In this document: piece by piece, positions 34,955 to 44,686 of the stretch | How positions within the stretch are numbered: the stretch's first letter is position 1 | Layout: every line of letters starts with the position of its first letter | From: JAMLHH01 sp964653095 | GTDB taxonomy: Bacteria > Bacteroidota > Bacteroidia > Chitinophagales > JADIYW01 | Assembly: GCA_964653095.1 (NCBI GenBank) | Contig: CAZZEH010000001.1 | Coordinates: 117,566-181,565 of the forward strand | Length of the DNA: 64,000 nt | Direction: 5' to 3' | The notes under the pieces: model-generated | Seen by the model: the letters and a program-made list of their open reading frames with translations, nothing else | The model's database searches: none | Told to the model about the DNA's origin: nothing | Program-made: the position numbers and the translations under genes

Positions 34955-36130
34955 ATGTGGAGTATAAATCATAGAAGAGTAAAAAGGTGGATGCCATTCA
35001 CTTATGCTGTACTGGTGCATTACTTATTTTTTATGTTTATTATTGGAGCAAGGGAGTTCCCATTCAGCATCTCGATACCGCTTTATCTGATTTTTATTTT
35101 AAACCTGTTTAAACACAAAAAAGACAGGCAAAGCATTTTTTTCAGAATCTGCCTGTTCTTTTTAGTGAATTATGTGATTATAGAATCGTTATTATTTTTG
35201 ATAAAACCTGAAATTATATGGAACGGATATACTCCTCCCGATAAAAGTACTTCATACTACCATATCAGAGAACCGAATACAAATTTTAAACTTAAAACAT
35301 CAGAATATTCACACAACAGAATAACCAATACACTTGGCTATACTGACGGAGAATGGTCTTTAGAAAAAGACACAAATACCATTCGCATCATTTGTCTCGG
35401 TGATTCTTATACAGAAGGGATGGGGGCAGTGATGGATTCCGTGTACAGTTCCTTTATCTTTCGCTCTTTATCAAAAAGGTATAAAGTTGAAATCCTAAAT
35501 GCCGGCAGATCCGGCTCTGATCCGTTTTTTGACTATGTTCTTTTACGCGATAAAATCATAGAATATGAGCCGGACATCATTTTACAGTCTTTCACCTCAA
35601 ATGATTTGTATTACGATATAATTACTCGGGGTGGAATGGAGCGGTTTCAGTCGGACAAAACTCTAAAGTTCAAAAACAACTATTGGTGGAGTCCTATTTA
35701 TCAGATTAGTTTTTCAGCCCGAATACTCATTCAGGTTTTTGGAAACTACGACAAATACTTAGTTAAAACTAATAAGACACAAGACCTGAAAAAAGAAGCT
35801 GAGGTAAACACAGTTCAATTATTTGAAGAATATATGAAACTCGCCCGGGCTCACAATTTTAAATTAATCGTTTTTACTTTTCCATTCATTAGCGACTTAA
35901 CTGTTTCAAATGAAAATCTGCTTTTTTACGACAAGATGAACCATGAATTTTCTAAGTTCAGTCTAAACTTTTACAACCTGCAACCCTGTTACGAAGAATA
36001 TATTACAGAACATAGTGGCACCTATAAAGATTACTACTGGGGAAAAGACGGGCACCACAATGCCAAAGGATATGAAATGATGGCCAATTGTATTGAAGAG
36101 ATACTTTTACCTGTACTAAATTCTCAATAA
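34955..36130 (+). CDS. Membrane-anchored SGNH hydrolase, paralogue 3
   Basis: 391 residues. N-terminal helices (FTYAVLVHYLFFMFIIGA; ICLFFLVNYVIIESLLFLI) precede an SGNH domain with CLGDSYTEGMG, NAGRSGSDPFFDY, SFTSNDLYYD and KDGHHNAKGYEMM. The stretch covering YDKMNHEFSKFSLNFYNLQP is shared almost base for base with paralogue 4, while the last bases match paralogues 2 and 5, so the gene is a mosaic. It precedes paralogue 4 by 7 bases and is probably co-transcribed with it. Confidence 0.83.
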   Translation: MWSINHRRVKRWMPFTYAVLVHYLFFMFIIGAREFPFSISIPLYLIFILNLFKHKKDRQSIFFRICLFFLVNYVIIESLLFLIKPEIIWNGYTPPDKSTSYYHIREPNTNFKLKTSEYSHNRITNTLGYTDGEWSLEKDTNTIRIICLGDSYTEGMGAVMDSVYSSFIFRSLSKRYKVEILNAGRSGSDPFFDYVLLRDKIIEYEPDIILQSFTSNDLYYDIITRGGMERFQSDKTLKFKNNYWWSPIYQISFSARILIQVFGNYDKYLVKTNKTQDLKKEAEVNTVQLFEEYMKLARAHNFKLIVFTFPFISDLTVSNENLLFYDKMNHEFSKFSLNFYNLQPCYEEYITEHSGTYKDYYWGKDGHHNAKGYEMMANCIEEILLPVLNSQ

Positions 36131-36137
36131 ATACAAC

Positions 36138-37337
36138 ATGAGAAAAATAAATTTTATAAAAAAGATATTAACGGATAGAAGAAGCATAGTTATACATGTC
36201 ATTTTTGCTTTATTAGGCACCATATCTCTGTACACTGTAGAAATCAATCAGATTTATTTTAGGCACCACTTGGTTTTCATTTTAGTCGTATGTGCATACA
36301 TTGCTGTTTTAGCTCTTTATTTTCATCTCAGTCGAATTTTAAAAATAGCTCTATTTTGTATCTATACTATTTTTTTGACCGAATGCTTCTTATACATAAC
36401 TGTCAGTAATATGTTAGGCGATTTATCAGGCAGATACACTTCATTATATCAAACCAACAATCAAAATTTTTATTTCAGACATGCACCGAATGAAAGCTAT
36501 TATTTGGAAAAATCTGAATTTTCTTTTCCGAGAACATCCAATTCTTATGGTTTTTCTGATAAAGAGTGGAGCTTGGAAAAAGATTCAGGACAAATTCGTA
36601 TTCTGGTACTCGGAGATTCTTTTACCGAAGGCGATGGAACAGATACAGACTCGACTTACCCCAGATTCTTAGAGCGTTCCTTAAAACATAAATACACCAA
36701 TATAGAGTTTATGAATGCAGGAATTTGCGGTTCCGATCCTTTCTTTAATTTCAAAGTTTTGGAAGATGTATTAATCTCGCTGAAACCCAATATTATTTTA
36801 CAGAGCTTTATCACTAATGATTTGTATCAGGATATTGCTGTAAGAGGTGGAATGGAGAGGTTTCAGCCTGACAGCACCTTCCAATTCAGATTTAATCATA
36901 AGTGGGAAAGGCTTTATGCCCTCAGTTATATATTCAGGATAGGGATGAAAGTTGTTGGTGGGTACAACAGTTTTTTGATTAGAAATAAAGAGTATTCAGA
37001 AGTTTTGGAAGACTGTAACCAAAAAACGATTCAACTCTTTAAAGAATACAAGAATTTTGCAGATAAAAACAAAATTGAGCTAATTGTTTTTACTTTTCCA
37101 TTTATTAATGATTTGACTGTTTCAAATAAAAATCTACTTTTTCACGACAGGATGAACCATGAGTTTTCTAAGTTCAGTCTAAACTTTTACAACCTGCAAC
37201 CCTGTTATGAAGAATACATCAGCGAACATCGTAGCTCCTATAAAGATTATTACTGGAGAAAAGACGGACACCACAATACCAAAGGCTATGAAATGATGGC
37301 GGAGTGTTTGAAAACAATTATTGAATCTAATCTTTAG
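36138..37337 (+). CDS. Membrane-anchored SGNH hydrolase, paralogue 4
   Basis: 399 residues with several N-terminal helices (SIVIHVIFALLGTISLYTV; LVFILVVCAYIAVLALYF) and SGNH blocks VLGDSFTEGDG, NAGICGSDPFFNF, SFITNDLYQD and KDGHHNTKGYEMM. The C-terminal tail (LKTIIESNL) differs from its siblings, whose last residues are LLPVLNSQ, so the terminal conversion tract is missing here. It lies 7 bases after paralogue 3. All catalytic blocks are intact. Confidence 0.83.
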   Translation: MRKINFIKKILTDRRSIVIHVIFALLGTISLYTVEINQIYFRHHLVFILVVCAYIAVLALYFHLSRILKIALFCIYTIFLTECFLYITVSNMLGDLSGRYTSLYQTNNQNFYFRHAPNESYYLEKSEFSFPRTSNSYGFSDKEWSLEKDSGQIRILVLGDSFTEGDGTDTDSTYPRFLERSLKHKYTNIEFMNAGICGSDPFFNFKVLEDVLISLKPNIILQSFITNDLYQDIAVRGGMERFQPDSTFQFRFNHKWERLYALSYIFRIGMKVVGGYNSFLIRNKEYSEVLEDCNQKTIQLFKEYKNFADKNKIELIVFTFPFINDLTVSNKNLLFHDRMNHEFSKFSLNFYNLQPCYEEYISEHRSSYKDYYWRKDGHHNTKGYEMMAECLKTIIESNL

Positions 37338-37363
37338 AAAATGAAACTCTTTTAAATTGCGTT

Positions 37364-38590
37364 ATGTATTTAGGAAAAATAACCAAAATTCTAAGAAAAG
37401 TTAGATCTAATAAAATATTTAAGCTTGTAGAAGTTTTTGCAATTCACATATTGGTTGTATTTAATTTAGCTTTTAACATAACAGGAGCTATTTCTTTAAT
37501 TATTTTATCTGCTTACTTAATTTTCATAATTAAGCTATTAAGTAACAAAGGATTTGTAAGTTTTAGTATGTATAAAACGATATCTTTTATCGTTATTATA
37601 TTATTACTATCAGACCTCATATTATTAATAGTAGCATATAATATAACTAAACCCAAAATTAAGATTTTAGAAGATAATCCCAAAAATTACTATTTCATAA
37701 AAGGAGCAAACATAAAATACACTTCTAAGTCACAAAACATTCCTAAATCACAAAATGCTGAATTCAAACACACAAAAGCTACAAATAAAGAAGGTTTTAC
37801 CGATAAAGAATGGAGGAAAGACAAAAAAGATGGTCATTATAGAATATTATGTATAGGAGATTCATTTACAGAGGGTATAGGTGCTGAGTTTGATTCTTCA
37901 TATCCTATTTTGTTAAATAGCAAGTTAAATAAAAAATTCAAAAATATAGAAGTTTTAAATGCCGGGCGAGGAGGTTCAGATCCGTTTTTTGATTTCACCC
38001 TATTGAAGGATAAAATTATTGAATTTAAGCCGGATATTGTTTTACAAAGTTTTACAACTAATGATTTCTATCAGGATATCGTAATAAGAGGTGGGTTCAA
38101 CAGATTTCAAAAAGACGGGGGAGTCAAGCGAAGAAATGATTATTGGTGGGAGTCAATTTATTTTCGAAGCAGTATTTTTAGAATCCTCCTAACTACCTTA
38201 GGAGGGTACGATGATTTTCTTATTAAATCTAAAAATTACCCTCAACTTTACGATAAAATGAAAGAAGAATGTGTAGAGCTTTTTAAAGCTTATAAAAACT
38301 TAGCCACTACCAATGATTTCAAACTTATTCTTTTCACTTTCCCATTCCAGAATGACTTTACTGTTAACAATAAAAATGACAACTTTTATTCTGAGCTAAG
38401 TAAAGAACTAAAAGAACTTGAATTCAGTTTTCAAAACCTGCAACCTTGTTACGAAGAATACATTGCAGAACATGGCGGAACCTATAAAGATTACTACTGG
38501 GAAAAAGACGGGCACCACAATGCCAAAGGATATAAAATGATGGCCAATTGTATCGAAGAGATACTTTTACCGGTCTTAAATTCTCAATAA
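37364..38590 (+). CDS. Membrane-anchored SGNH hydrolase, paralogue 5
   Basis: 408 residues with N-terminal helices (FAIHILVVFNLAFNITGAIS; FIVIILLLSDLILLIVAY). The SGNH blocks are CIGDSFTEGIG, NAGRGGSDPFFDF, SFTTNDFYQD and KDGHHNAKGYKMM. The 5' two-thirds is the most AT-rich and divergent of the set, while its last 150 bases are nearly identical to paralogues 2 and 3, a clear conversion tract. It is the last member of the run, followed by about 180 bases without a gene. Confidence 0.83.
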   Translation: MYLGKITKILRKVRSNKIFKLVEVFAIHILVVFNLAFNITGAISLIILSAYLIFIIKLLSNKGFVSFSMYKTISFIVIILLLSDLILLIVAYNITKPKIKILEDNPKNYYFIKGANIKYTSKSQNIPKSQNAEFKHTKATNKEGFTDKEWRKDKKDGHYRILCIGDSFTEGIGAEFDSSYPILLNSKLNKKFKNIEVLNAGRGGSDPFFDFTLLKDKIIEFKPDIVLQSFTTNDFYQDIVIRGGFNRFQKDGGVKRRNDYWWESIYFRSSIFRILLTTLGGYDDFLIKSKNYPQLYDKMKEECVELFKAYKNLATTNDFKLILFTFPFQNDFTVNNKNDNFYSELSKELKELEFSFQNLQPCYEEYIAEHGGTYKDYYWEKDGHHNAKGYKMMANCIEEILLPVLNSQ

Positions 38591-38773
38591 ACATCTCAAA
38601 AATCACTTAAAAATAGTGTCACATAAAAGAAAAACTCAGAGAATCGTTTAACCTTCAAAAGGGCTGCATTAAGGATACACTATAATATTTTAGCATAATA
38701 AAGTAGTTTAGGTAATACTCATGTAAGTTATCAATGACTGTCAGCAATGCAAAGTAAACTACACCCCCGAAAG

Positions 38774-39502
38774 CTAATCCAGGATACAGCGACAAGAGTA
38801 CCCGGCTAACTTATAGTAGCCATTTCTGTGCAAGCTGTTTAAGTAGTAGAGCAGCTGCCTGTACCAAGCATTGGATGCGCTATTATCTGTGGAAGTCCAC
38901 CAAAACCCGGATTCCCCGATACCGGCAAATCCTCCGAAAGCAGTACGTTGTCCGCCCGGCAGACCTGTAAAGCCACTTTCATTCGTACCGCCATTCCCCG
39001 GATCTTTTTTCCACAAACCCGTATAATCCGTAATATTACCTGTAGATTTCATTTTTATTCCTACATTACTGACCAAATAGGCCTCCAGTTGATTCCAGTC
39101 TTCATCTGTAGGAATATGCCAGCCTTTGGGACACAATTTACCGGAATTTACAGCATGCCAGTTATATAACTTACCGTAATTATCATTATAGTCGGAATTG
39201 TTATTATAATAAGCCCATGCTCCGGAGGAAGTTAGGTTAGACCATCCATCATTATCTGTAATGTTAGAAATACTTGTTCCGTCATTATATCTGGTGGTTT
39301 TTAAATTTTCTGCCATCCAAATTTGCGAGCCTATCTTTACGGTTTTATAATCATTACCATCAACGTCTGTAATGTGGCTTGGATTATCCTCACCGGATTT
39401 GGATGACTTATCCTTTTTGCAGCCCGTCTGAAAAAATAAAAATATGCCCGCTAAAAACAGTGCAGATATTATACGGAAAAGAGCTAAAGTTTTCATAAGC
39501 AT
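38774..39502 (-). CDS. FISUMP-domain lipoprotein
   Basis: 242 residues. The lipoprotein signal has core ALFLAGIFLFFQTGC, with the Cys followed by a KKDKSSKSGE linker. The rest is a Fibrobacter succinogenes major paralogous (FISUMP) domain: VKIGSQIWMAENLKTTRYND, YGKLYNWHAV, CPKGWHIPTDEDWNQLEAY, GFWWTSTDNSASNAWYRQL and a Cys-rich end YSCRCILD. FISUMP proteins are abundant surface proteins in Bacteroidota, and their function is mostly unknown. The start may be the second Met two codons in (MKTLALFR). It is transcribed against the SGNH cluster. Confidence 0.88.
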   Translation of the reverse strand: MLMKTLALFRIISALFLAGIFLFFQTGCKKDKSSKSGEDNPSHITDVDGNDYKTVKIGSQIWMAENLKTTRYNDGTSISNITDNDGWSNLTSSGAWAYYNNNSDYNDNYGKLYNWHAVNSGKLCPKGWHIPTDEDWNQLEAYLVSNVGIKMKSTGNITDYTGLWKKDPGNGGTNESGFTGLPGGQRTAFGGFAGIGESGFWWTSTDNSASNAWYRQLLYYLNSLHRNGYYKLAGYSCRCILD

Positions 39503-39597
39503 GCAATTTTGTATTTAAAACAAAAATATTACAAAAAAAAGTAAGCCGCTACGATTATAAAAGAATTATTCACAATGCTAAAAAGCATATTATACCA

Positions 39598-39691
39598 ATA
39601 AAACGAAACCTTATTTTGGTATTATGCCGTGGTTACAAGCAAATAGAACAATGAGATAAAATCGAAATTGGTCTATATTGTTTGGACAAAC
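39598..39691. repeat. Inverted-repeat element, right copy (rearranged)
   Basis: 39598-39620 is the reverse complement of 33354-33376 (23 bp). After about 47 unrelated bases, 39668-39683 is the reverse complement of 33343-33358, and GTTTGGACAAAC at 39680-39691 repeats 33335-33346 directly. It lies in the 284-base gap between the FISUMP and MFS genes. No ORF is present, so it is not a complete insertion sequence. Confidence 0.7.
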
Positions 39692-39786
39692 AAATAGGAC
39701 TGAGAGCAGTTTTATTCGATACTGTAAACTATTTTCACATTTATTGGGTCACATCACAATCCAACAGCTTTCAAAAGACATACATC

Positions 39787-40992
39787 CTAAGCCGCCGTTT
39801 CGATTCTCGGAATCAGAAGGAAAAATACGGAGAGGAACATAACTGATATACCGCAAACCACGAAAATAGTATAGACCGATACCACTCCCGAAATAAACCC
39901 TACCAAACTGTAACTCAACGGCATGACTGCATATACAATAGTGTAAAGCACCGCAAAAAATCGTCCTTTCATCCCATCCGAAACTTCATCGTGAAATAAT
40001 GAAAATGCAATGGTATTCACATAAGACAGCATCAGGCCGATAACAAACAGGGCTACGATCGCCCACGCCAATGTATTCGTACTGCCAATTGCTATAAAAC
40101 TCAGCCCCAGAATCAGAGAAACCGCAAATATTTTTGGATAGACTTTGCGCGTACTGATTTTAAAACTCAATATAATACTCACAATCAGTGAACCCACAGC
40201 AAGCGAAGTCTCCAGCACGGCAAGTGTTCCCGGCCCTCTCTGCAGACCGTCTTTCACTAAGATGGGCAGCATCACTAACAGAGGCGACAGAAACAGATTA
40301 GATATTCCGAACAGAATCAACAGACTCTTAACCGGTTTGTGGTTGGACAAATAAGCCACACCTTCTTTAAACTGTCTGAAAAACGGCATTTTGGTAATGA
40401 TGGCCGACAGATCTGTTTGTATGGCAGAAACAAAAAATAATGAAATCAGATAAGACACCGTATTAAAAACAAATGCACCTTTAATCCCGATTACTGTAAT
40501 CAATACGCTTCCAAGCAAACCGCCGAGTACTGCCGATATCTGGGTGACGGAAGAGTTTGTGGATACTGCTTTGGGCGTATCTTCTTTGCTGGTCATAAAA
40601 CTGATTGAGGATTGGGTGGCAGTATCAAACAGAGGGACACACAAAGCCTGTAAGAAGGTAACAGAATAAAGGGTTGCGAGATTTAACCTGTTCGTAATCA
40701 GTAAGAAAGATAAAATCGCCAATAATACAAACCGGATTGCGTTAGCGAGCTGTAAACATTTCTTTTTGTTCCAGCGATCTGTGAGTGTGCCGATGAACGG
40801 GCCAAACAAAACAATCGGCAGGAGATTGACTGCCATCAGAAGACCAAGATGAAATTTCCCGTTTTCTACATCGGCAGTGAGTATGTACCAGGCGAGTGCG
40901 ATGGTATAGAACTTATCGCCTACATTGGATATGAGTCTTCCGAGAAATAGTTTTCTAAACTCAGAATAACGGTATAAGACATGGTTTTTCAA
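39787..40992 (-). CDS. MFS transporter
   Basis: 401 residues with about 12 membrane helices. The loop between helices 2 and 3, GTLTDRWNKKKCLQLAN, is the typical MFS G-x-L-x-D-R-x-x-[RK]-[RK] motif. The family is the EntS-like or general drug:H+ antiporter-type efflux branch. It is the last gene of the seven-gene minus-strand operon, 8 bases after the LuxE-like gene, so it is likely to export or import the product or substrate of those acyl-activating enzymes. Direction and substrate cannot be read from the sequence. Confidence 0.87.
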   Translation of the reverse strand: MKNHVLYRYSEFRKLFLGRLISNVGDKFYTIALAWYILTADVENGKFHLGLLMAVNLLPIVLFGPFIGTLTDRWNKKKCLQLANAIRFVLLAILSFLLITNRLNLATLYSVTFLQALCVPLFDTATQSSISFMTSKEDTPKAVSTNSSVTQISAVLGGLLGSVLITVIGIKGAFVFNTVSYLISLFFVSAIQTDLSAIITKMPFFRQFKEGVAYLSNHKPVKSLLILFGISNLFLSPLLVMLPILVKDGLQRGPGTLAVLETSLAVGSLIVSIILSFKISTRKVYPKIFAVSLILGLSFIAIGSTNTLAWAIVALFVIGLMLSYVNTIAFSLFHDEVSDGMKGRFFAVLYTIVYAVMPLSYSLVGFISGVVSVYTIFVVCGISVMFLSVFFLLIPRIETAA

Positions 40993-41000
40993 TACGAAAA

Positions 41001-42164
41001 CTATCTTTTTAGCATTTCTGACGCAGCAATTGCACAGCTTTTATTTTTGGAAGTACCTGCTCTGCCGTTTATTTCTATCCAAGGCGTAGGTTTTCCACAG
41101 GGACAACTGCCCGGCTCATGGAGAGTAATCAAATCTCCCATCAGAATGGAGTGGGACGGCATGGAGGTAATAATAGGAGAAATCAGATGTGCAAAACCCT
41201 GCTCCCCGTATCCGACCGGTTCTAATGTTTTAACATCCCTGACTAATACTCTTTCGTAAGTCGGTGTATGCAAATGATGATGCTCACATTCTACATAAGT
41301 AATCGGATGCTCAACCGAGCCGTATTTGTCGCGTATATTTTCGGGAGAAATTTTGAAAAAGTCCTGAATCTTTTTATAAAAAACAGCCTTAGGCAATTCT
41401 TTATCTTTGTGATTTTTCCATCCTCCGCCAAACAGGCATCTGGAATCGGGATGTAACGGCAGTTCCTCATATCCCCTGTCTTTCAGCTGGTCTATAGCAA
41501 AATTTAAGAAAGCTGCAAAGCCCAACATTCTGACAGGCAATCCTTCTTTCTGATATTCAATCAGTCGGTCAGCTACACCAAAGCTGTCAAAATTGTGCCC
41601 TGCCTGACCGTCATATCTTAAAGCATAATTTACTTGAGCTGCCGGTGCATAGGCCATCATTTTTTGGTTGGTGGTCGCAGTTCCTGTTTTAAAACCTGTG
41701 AAAGGTTCGTAGTTAAATACCAAGTAATTGCATTTTTTGTCTGTCACAAAACCATTCGCTTCCTGACTGACATCAGAAATATATACAATAGCTTCATTCG
41801 TCCATTCGTCTATAAAATGCTGCGATTTTTGTCCCGAGGTACCCGAAGAGGTCGCGTGAAGTACTGCTTTTGAAGTATCTGCGGTCGAGATCACATGAGT
41901 CTTAAAATAATTGGCATGAATAAACGGAATTTTGGACAAATCGTCAATAGACTTCAAGTCATCAATTTCAAAATTATAATATTTGAGATAATCTTTATAA
42001 AACGGGTTTTTGTCGCGATGATACCGAATCAACTCTTTCAACGCCCGGATATATAAATCGTTTGATTCTTCTAAAGGAGCATAGGGATGCAACTGAAGCA
42101 AATTCCAGACAGCTTCCATATTTTTCTCATCAGGTAGTAATGTTTTTCTTATTATAGGTTCCAT
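41001..42164 (-). CDS. LuxE/PaaK-type acyl-protein synthetase
   Basis: 387 residues of the LuxE (acyl-protein synthetase) group of ANL-like adenylating enzymes. The phosphate loop is ATSSGTSGQKSQHF. The middle holds SRCLFGGGWKNHKDKELPK and IRDKYGSVEHP. The C-terminal module, EPGSCPCGKPTPWIEINGRAG, is the Cys-containing pattern that ends LuxE/PaaK-like enzymes. LuxE activates a fatty acid as acyl-AMP and hands it as a thioester to LuxC. A LuxC-PaaK fusion is encoded 14 bases upstream, and no LuxD, luciferase (LuxA/B) or flavin reductase gene is in the window, so light emission is not suggested. The acid used is unknown. Confidence 0.87.
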   Translation of the reverse strand: MEPIIRKTLLPDEKNMEAVWNLLQLHPYAPLEESNDLYIRALKELIRYHRDKNPFYKDYLKYYNFEIDDLKSIDDLSKIPFIHANYFKTHVISTADTSKAVLHATSSGTSGQKSQHFIDEWTNEAIVYISDVSQEANGFVTDKKCNYLVFNYEPFTGFKTGTATTNQKMMAYAPAAQVNYALRYDGQAGHNFDSFGVADRLIEYQKEGLPVRMLGFAAFLNFAIDQLKDRGYEELPLHPDSRCLFGGGWKNHKDKELPKAVFYKKIQDFFKISPENIRDKYGSVEHPITYVECEHHHLHTPTYERVLVRDVKTLEPVGYGEQGFAHLISPIITSMPSHSILMGDLITLHEPGSCPCGKPTPWIEINGRAGTSKNKSCAIAASEMLKR

Positions 42165-42178
42165 AACAGCTTTTTTTA

Positions 42179-44683
42179 TTAGTTATTTACTCTGGTATCA
42201 ATGATCGGTCTGACTTTACCGCTCGTCACTGCAATTTCAAAACCACTGATATCAGTAGTTTCAATTTCAAGCGTGGCATGTTTATTTTCCACACTGTATT
42301 TCAAGTCTCTGATATAGTCCAAAAGACCTTTTTTGATTTTTTCTTCTTTCCCGGCAGCAGAATCCAATAATCTTATTTTGATATGATCTGCTTCAGTATC
42401 GGTCGTGCTGATGACCATCTGTATATCGTCTGTATAATTAAATTCTTTTATGATATATTGGCAGATTTCACGGTAATTGATAAATTTTGCGCCACAGCGC
42501 ACCAAATCTCCGTGTCGTCCCATCAGCTTAAACTTGGGCGTTTTATGACCACAGGAACAAGGTTCGGATATCCATTTGGCCAGGTCACCGATTTCATAAC
42601 GACGGAGTACCGGATCTTTGATACTTTTTTTAGTAATAATGACCCGTCCGACTTCACCCTCGTCCACCGGCTCATCGCTTTCCATTTTCACAATTTCAAG
42701 ATTAATGGCCTTAGTTGGTATATGGAATTCTCCGTTTGTACAATGTTCACAGGCATAACCGTTCATCATCGCATCGTTACTGGCATAGACCGGAGAATGA
42801 ATAATTTTAAAACCAAATTCGTCTTTAAACCATTTTTGCTGTTCAGATGTCATGAGTTCTCCGCCGTAAAACAATTTTTCAAATCCTTTATACTTTTTGA
42901 GTGTATCGTACTCCTCCCGGAATAATTTTCTCAGAAAAGAAGGCATTCCTACAATGACATTGGTGTTCGTCAGTATAATAGATTCCGCAATGGCCTGAGT
43001 ATCCATATTGGAACTGAGTGTGATAGATATGGCATTGATGTGTTCGAGAGCTTTTTGGGTGGAAATAAAACCTCCGTACATATTTCCGGCTGAGTAGAGT
43101 ATCGCACATCTGTCATTAGGAGAAAGACCGCCTATAAAATAACACTCCGCCATGACCTTAGTTTGTTCGTCCCAATCCTGCCAGGAATAACCGTTAATTT
43201 TAGCAACACCGGTACTGCCTCCACTTTTCAGGTAAATCTTGGCTTCCTTGTTTTCTTCCTCTAATCGGGTCTCTTTTGTCATAATCGGAGATTTCTTCTT
43301 ACCCGGTCGAGTATCTAACGGTTCTTCCAAATAAATGAAATTGGGCAAATTTTTTACGATACTCTCGTCAAATCTGATTCCCACCCTTTTGGTATATCGC
43401 TGAAGTGCATAGACCCCGTCATGAGGCTCGCCGACATAGGAATTATGTTGTTCACCGGCTTTGGTCACTCTTTCAATACCTGCCTTTACCAGACTTTCAG
43501 CAATAGCATGAGCTTCCTGAAGATTCCCGACTGCCAGCCCACAAGTTTGCAGATAAATATTGAAAGGCCTCAGAGTTTCTATAATCTCATTTCGCTCAAT
43601 TGGTTTTAACCACACAGTCCTGAATAAGGGTGAAGGCTGCAGACCGGGGCGATAATCCACCAACACAGAATATTTATAATCGGGTGATTCGATGATGCTT
43701 CCGTGTTTTTGTGATATCTCCGCCCGATGCAGATGTTTGACGGTGGTAATTTCTGCCTGCTCTTGTGTATGAGGCTCTAAATATGGGAATTGAGATGAAA
43801 CTTTTCCTAACGCATTTGCTAATTTTAGCCCTAATCGGTCTAATTCTTCATGAGCAGTTGTTTCTACTAATACACATTGCGGACTCGTACAAGCCTGTTG
43901 GTTTCGCCTGCAAATATCTTCCGCCACACGCTCCCAGGTCTCATCATCCTCAAGCATAGATTCGGACACGTAGGCAAAACTGATTTTATGCCCCCAAACT
44001 ACTATCCGCACGCCTGACGGCACCATCTCTTTAATTGACTTAACCGCTTCTTCACCTCCCCAAACACAAACCACATCAGCCTGTGAAATAACTTTTTGGA
44101 TGAGTTCAGTTTCAGAAGAAGACAATTCAAAGATGTAGATAAAATGCTTAAGAATGCCCGTAGCATCAAATTCAATCAGGCGCTGCATAAATTCAACTGC
44201 AAACCGACCGTTTCGGGAAGTATTTTTAACGATATTGATATTTCCTGCCATCAGACCTTCCAGTACGCTCAGTACTGAAACAGAGACTGCATTTCCCGGA
44301 ACAATGTGTACCTGTACTCCCAATGGTTTCCATGCCTCGAAAATCGGATAGTCGTAAGAATTCCGGTTGAAATCAAAGGGGTGATAACTCCCGAAATCAG
44401 CCTTTATTCTCTGCAGAAGATTGTCTTTATGAATAAAGTTGCAAATTGACTTTATAATTCCTTCGGACTGTTCCTGAGTATGTCCTATTTCTTCCAACGC
44501 CGCAAAAAGTTCAGGCTCCTGACCCGATTCAATGCTTTCGGTTAACTTTTGACATGCCGCTAAAAATACGGCGATCTTCAAATCGTGCTTTAATGCGTTG
44601 GTAATGTGTTGCGGAAGCTGTTCAATTTTTTCAATCAACTCCGCATCCGTTATTTTTTTTGATTGATACAGATGAGTTCTCAT
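42179..44683 (-). CDS. LuxC acyl-CoA/acyl-protein reductase fused to a PaaK-like adenylating domain
   Basis: 834 residues in two halves. Residues 1 to about 445 are LuxC: PGNAVSVSVLSVLEGLMAGN and the active-site Cys265 in RRNQQACTSPQCVL, which forms the acyl thioester before NADPH reduction to aldehyde. Residues about 455-834 are PaaK/LuxE-like: phosphate loop YLKSGGSTGVAK (484-495), FEKLFYGGELMTSEQQ, YEIGDLAKW, and the Cys-containing ending SEPCSCGHKTPKFKLMGRHG. So it can, in principle, both activate an acid and reduce it. With the separate LuxE-like protein this gives two activating domains for one reductase domain. It starts 3 bases after the RsbW-GNAT gene. Confidence 0.9.
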   Translation of the reverse strand: MRTHLYQSKKITDAELIEKIEQLPQHITNALKHDLKIAVFLAACQKLTESIESGQEPELFAALEEIGHTQEQSEGIIKSICNFIHKDNLLQRIKADFGSYHPFDFNRNSYDYPIFEAWKPLGVQVHIVPGNAVSVSVLSVLEGLMAGNINIVKNTSRNGRFAVEFMQRLIEFDATGILKHFIYIFELSSSETELIQKVISQADVVCVWGGEEAVKSIKEMVPSGVRIVVWGHKISFAYVSESMLEDDETWERVAEDICRRNQQACTSPQCVLVETTAHEELDRLGLKLANALGKVSSQFPYLEPHTQEQAEITTVKHLHRAEISQKHGSIIESPDYKYSVLVDYRPGLQPSPLFRTVWLKPIERNEIIETLRPFNIYLQTCGLAVGNLQEAHAIAESLVKAGIERVTKAGEQHNSYVGEPHDGVYALQRYTKRVGIRFDESIVKNLPNFIYLEEPLDTRPGKKKSPIMTKETRLEEENKEAKIYLKSGGSTGVAKINGYSWQDWDEQTKVMAECYFIGGLSPNDRCAILYSAGNMYGGFISTQKALEHINAISITLSSNMDTQAIAESIILTNTNVIVGMPSFLRKLFREEYDTLKKYKGFEKLFYGGELMTSEQQKWFKDEFGFKIIHSPVYASNDAMMNGYACEHCTNGEFHIPTKAINLEIVKMESDEPVDEGEVGRVIITKKSIKDPVLRRYEIGDLAKWISEPCSCGHKTPKFKLMGRHGDLVRCGAKFINYREICQYIIKEFNYTDDIQMVISTTDTEADHIKIRLLDSAAGKEEKIKKGLLDYIRDLKYSVENKHATLEIETTDISGFEIAVTSGKVRPIIDTRVNN

Positions 44684-44686
44684 AGT

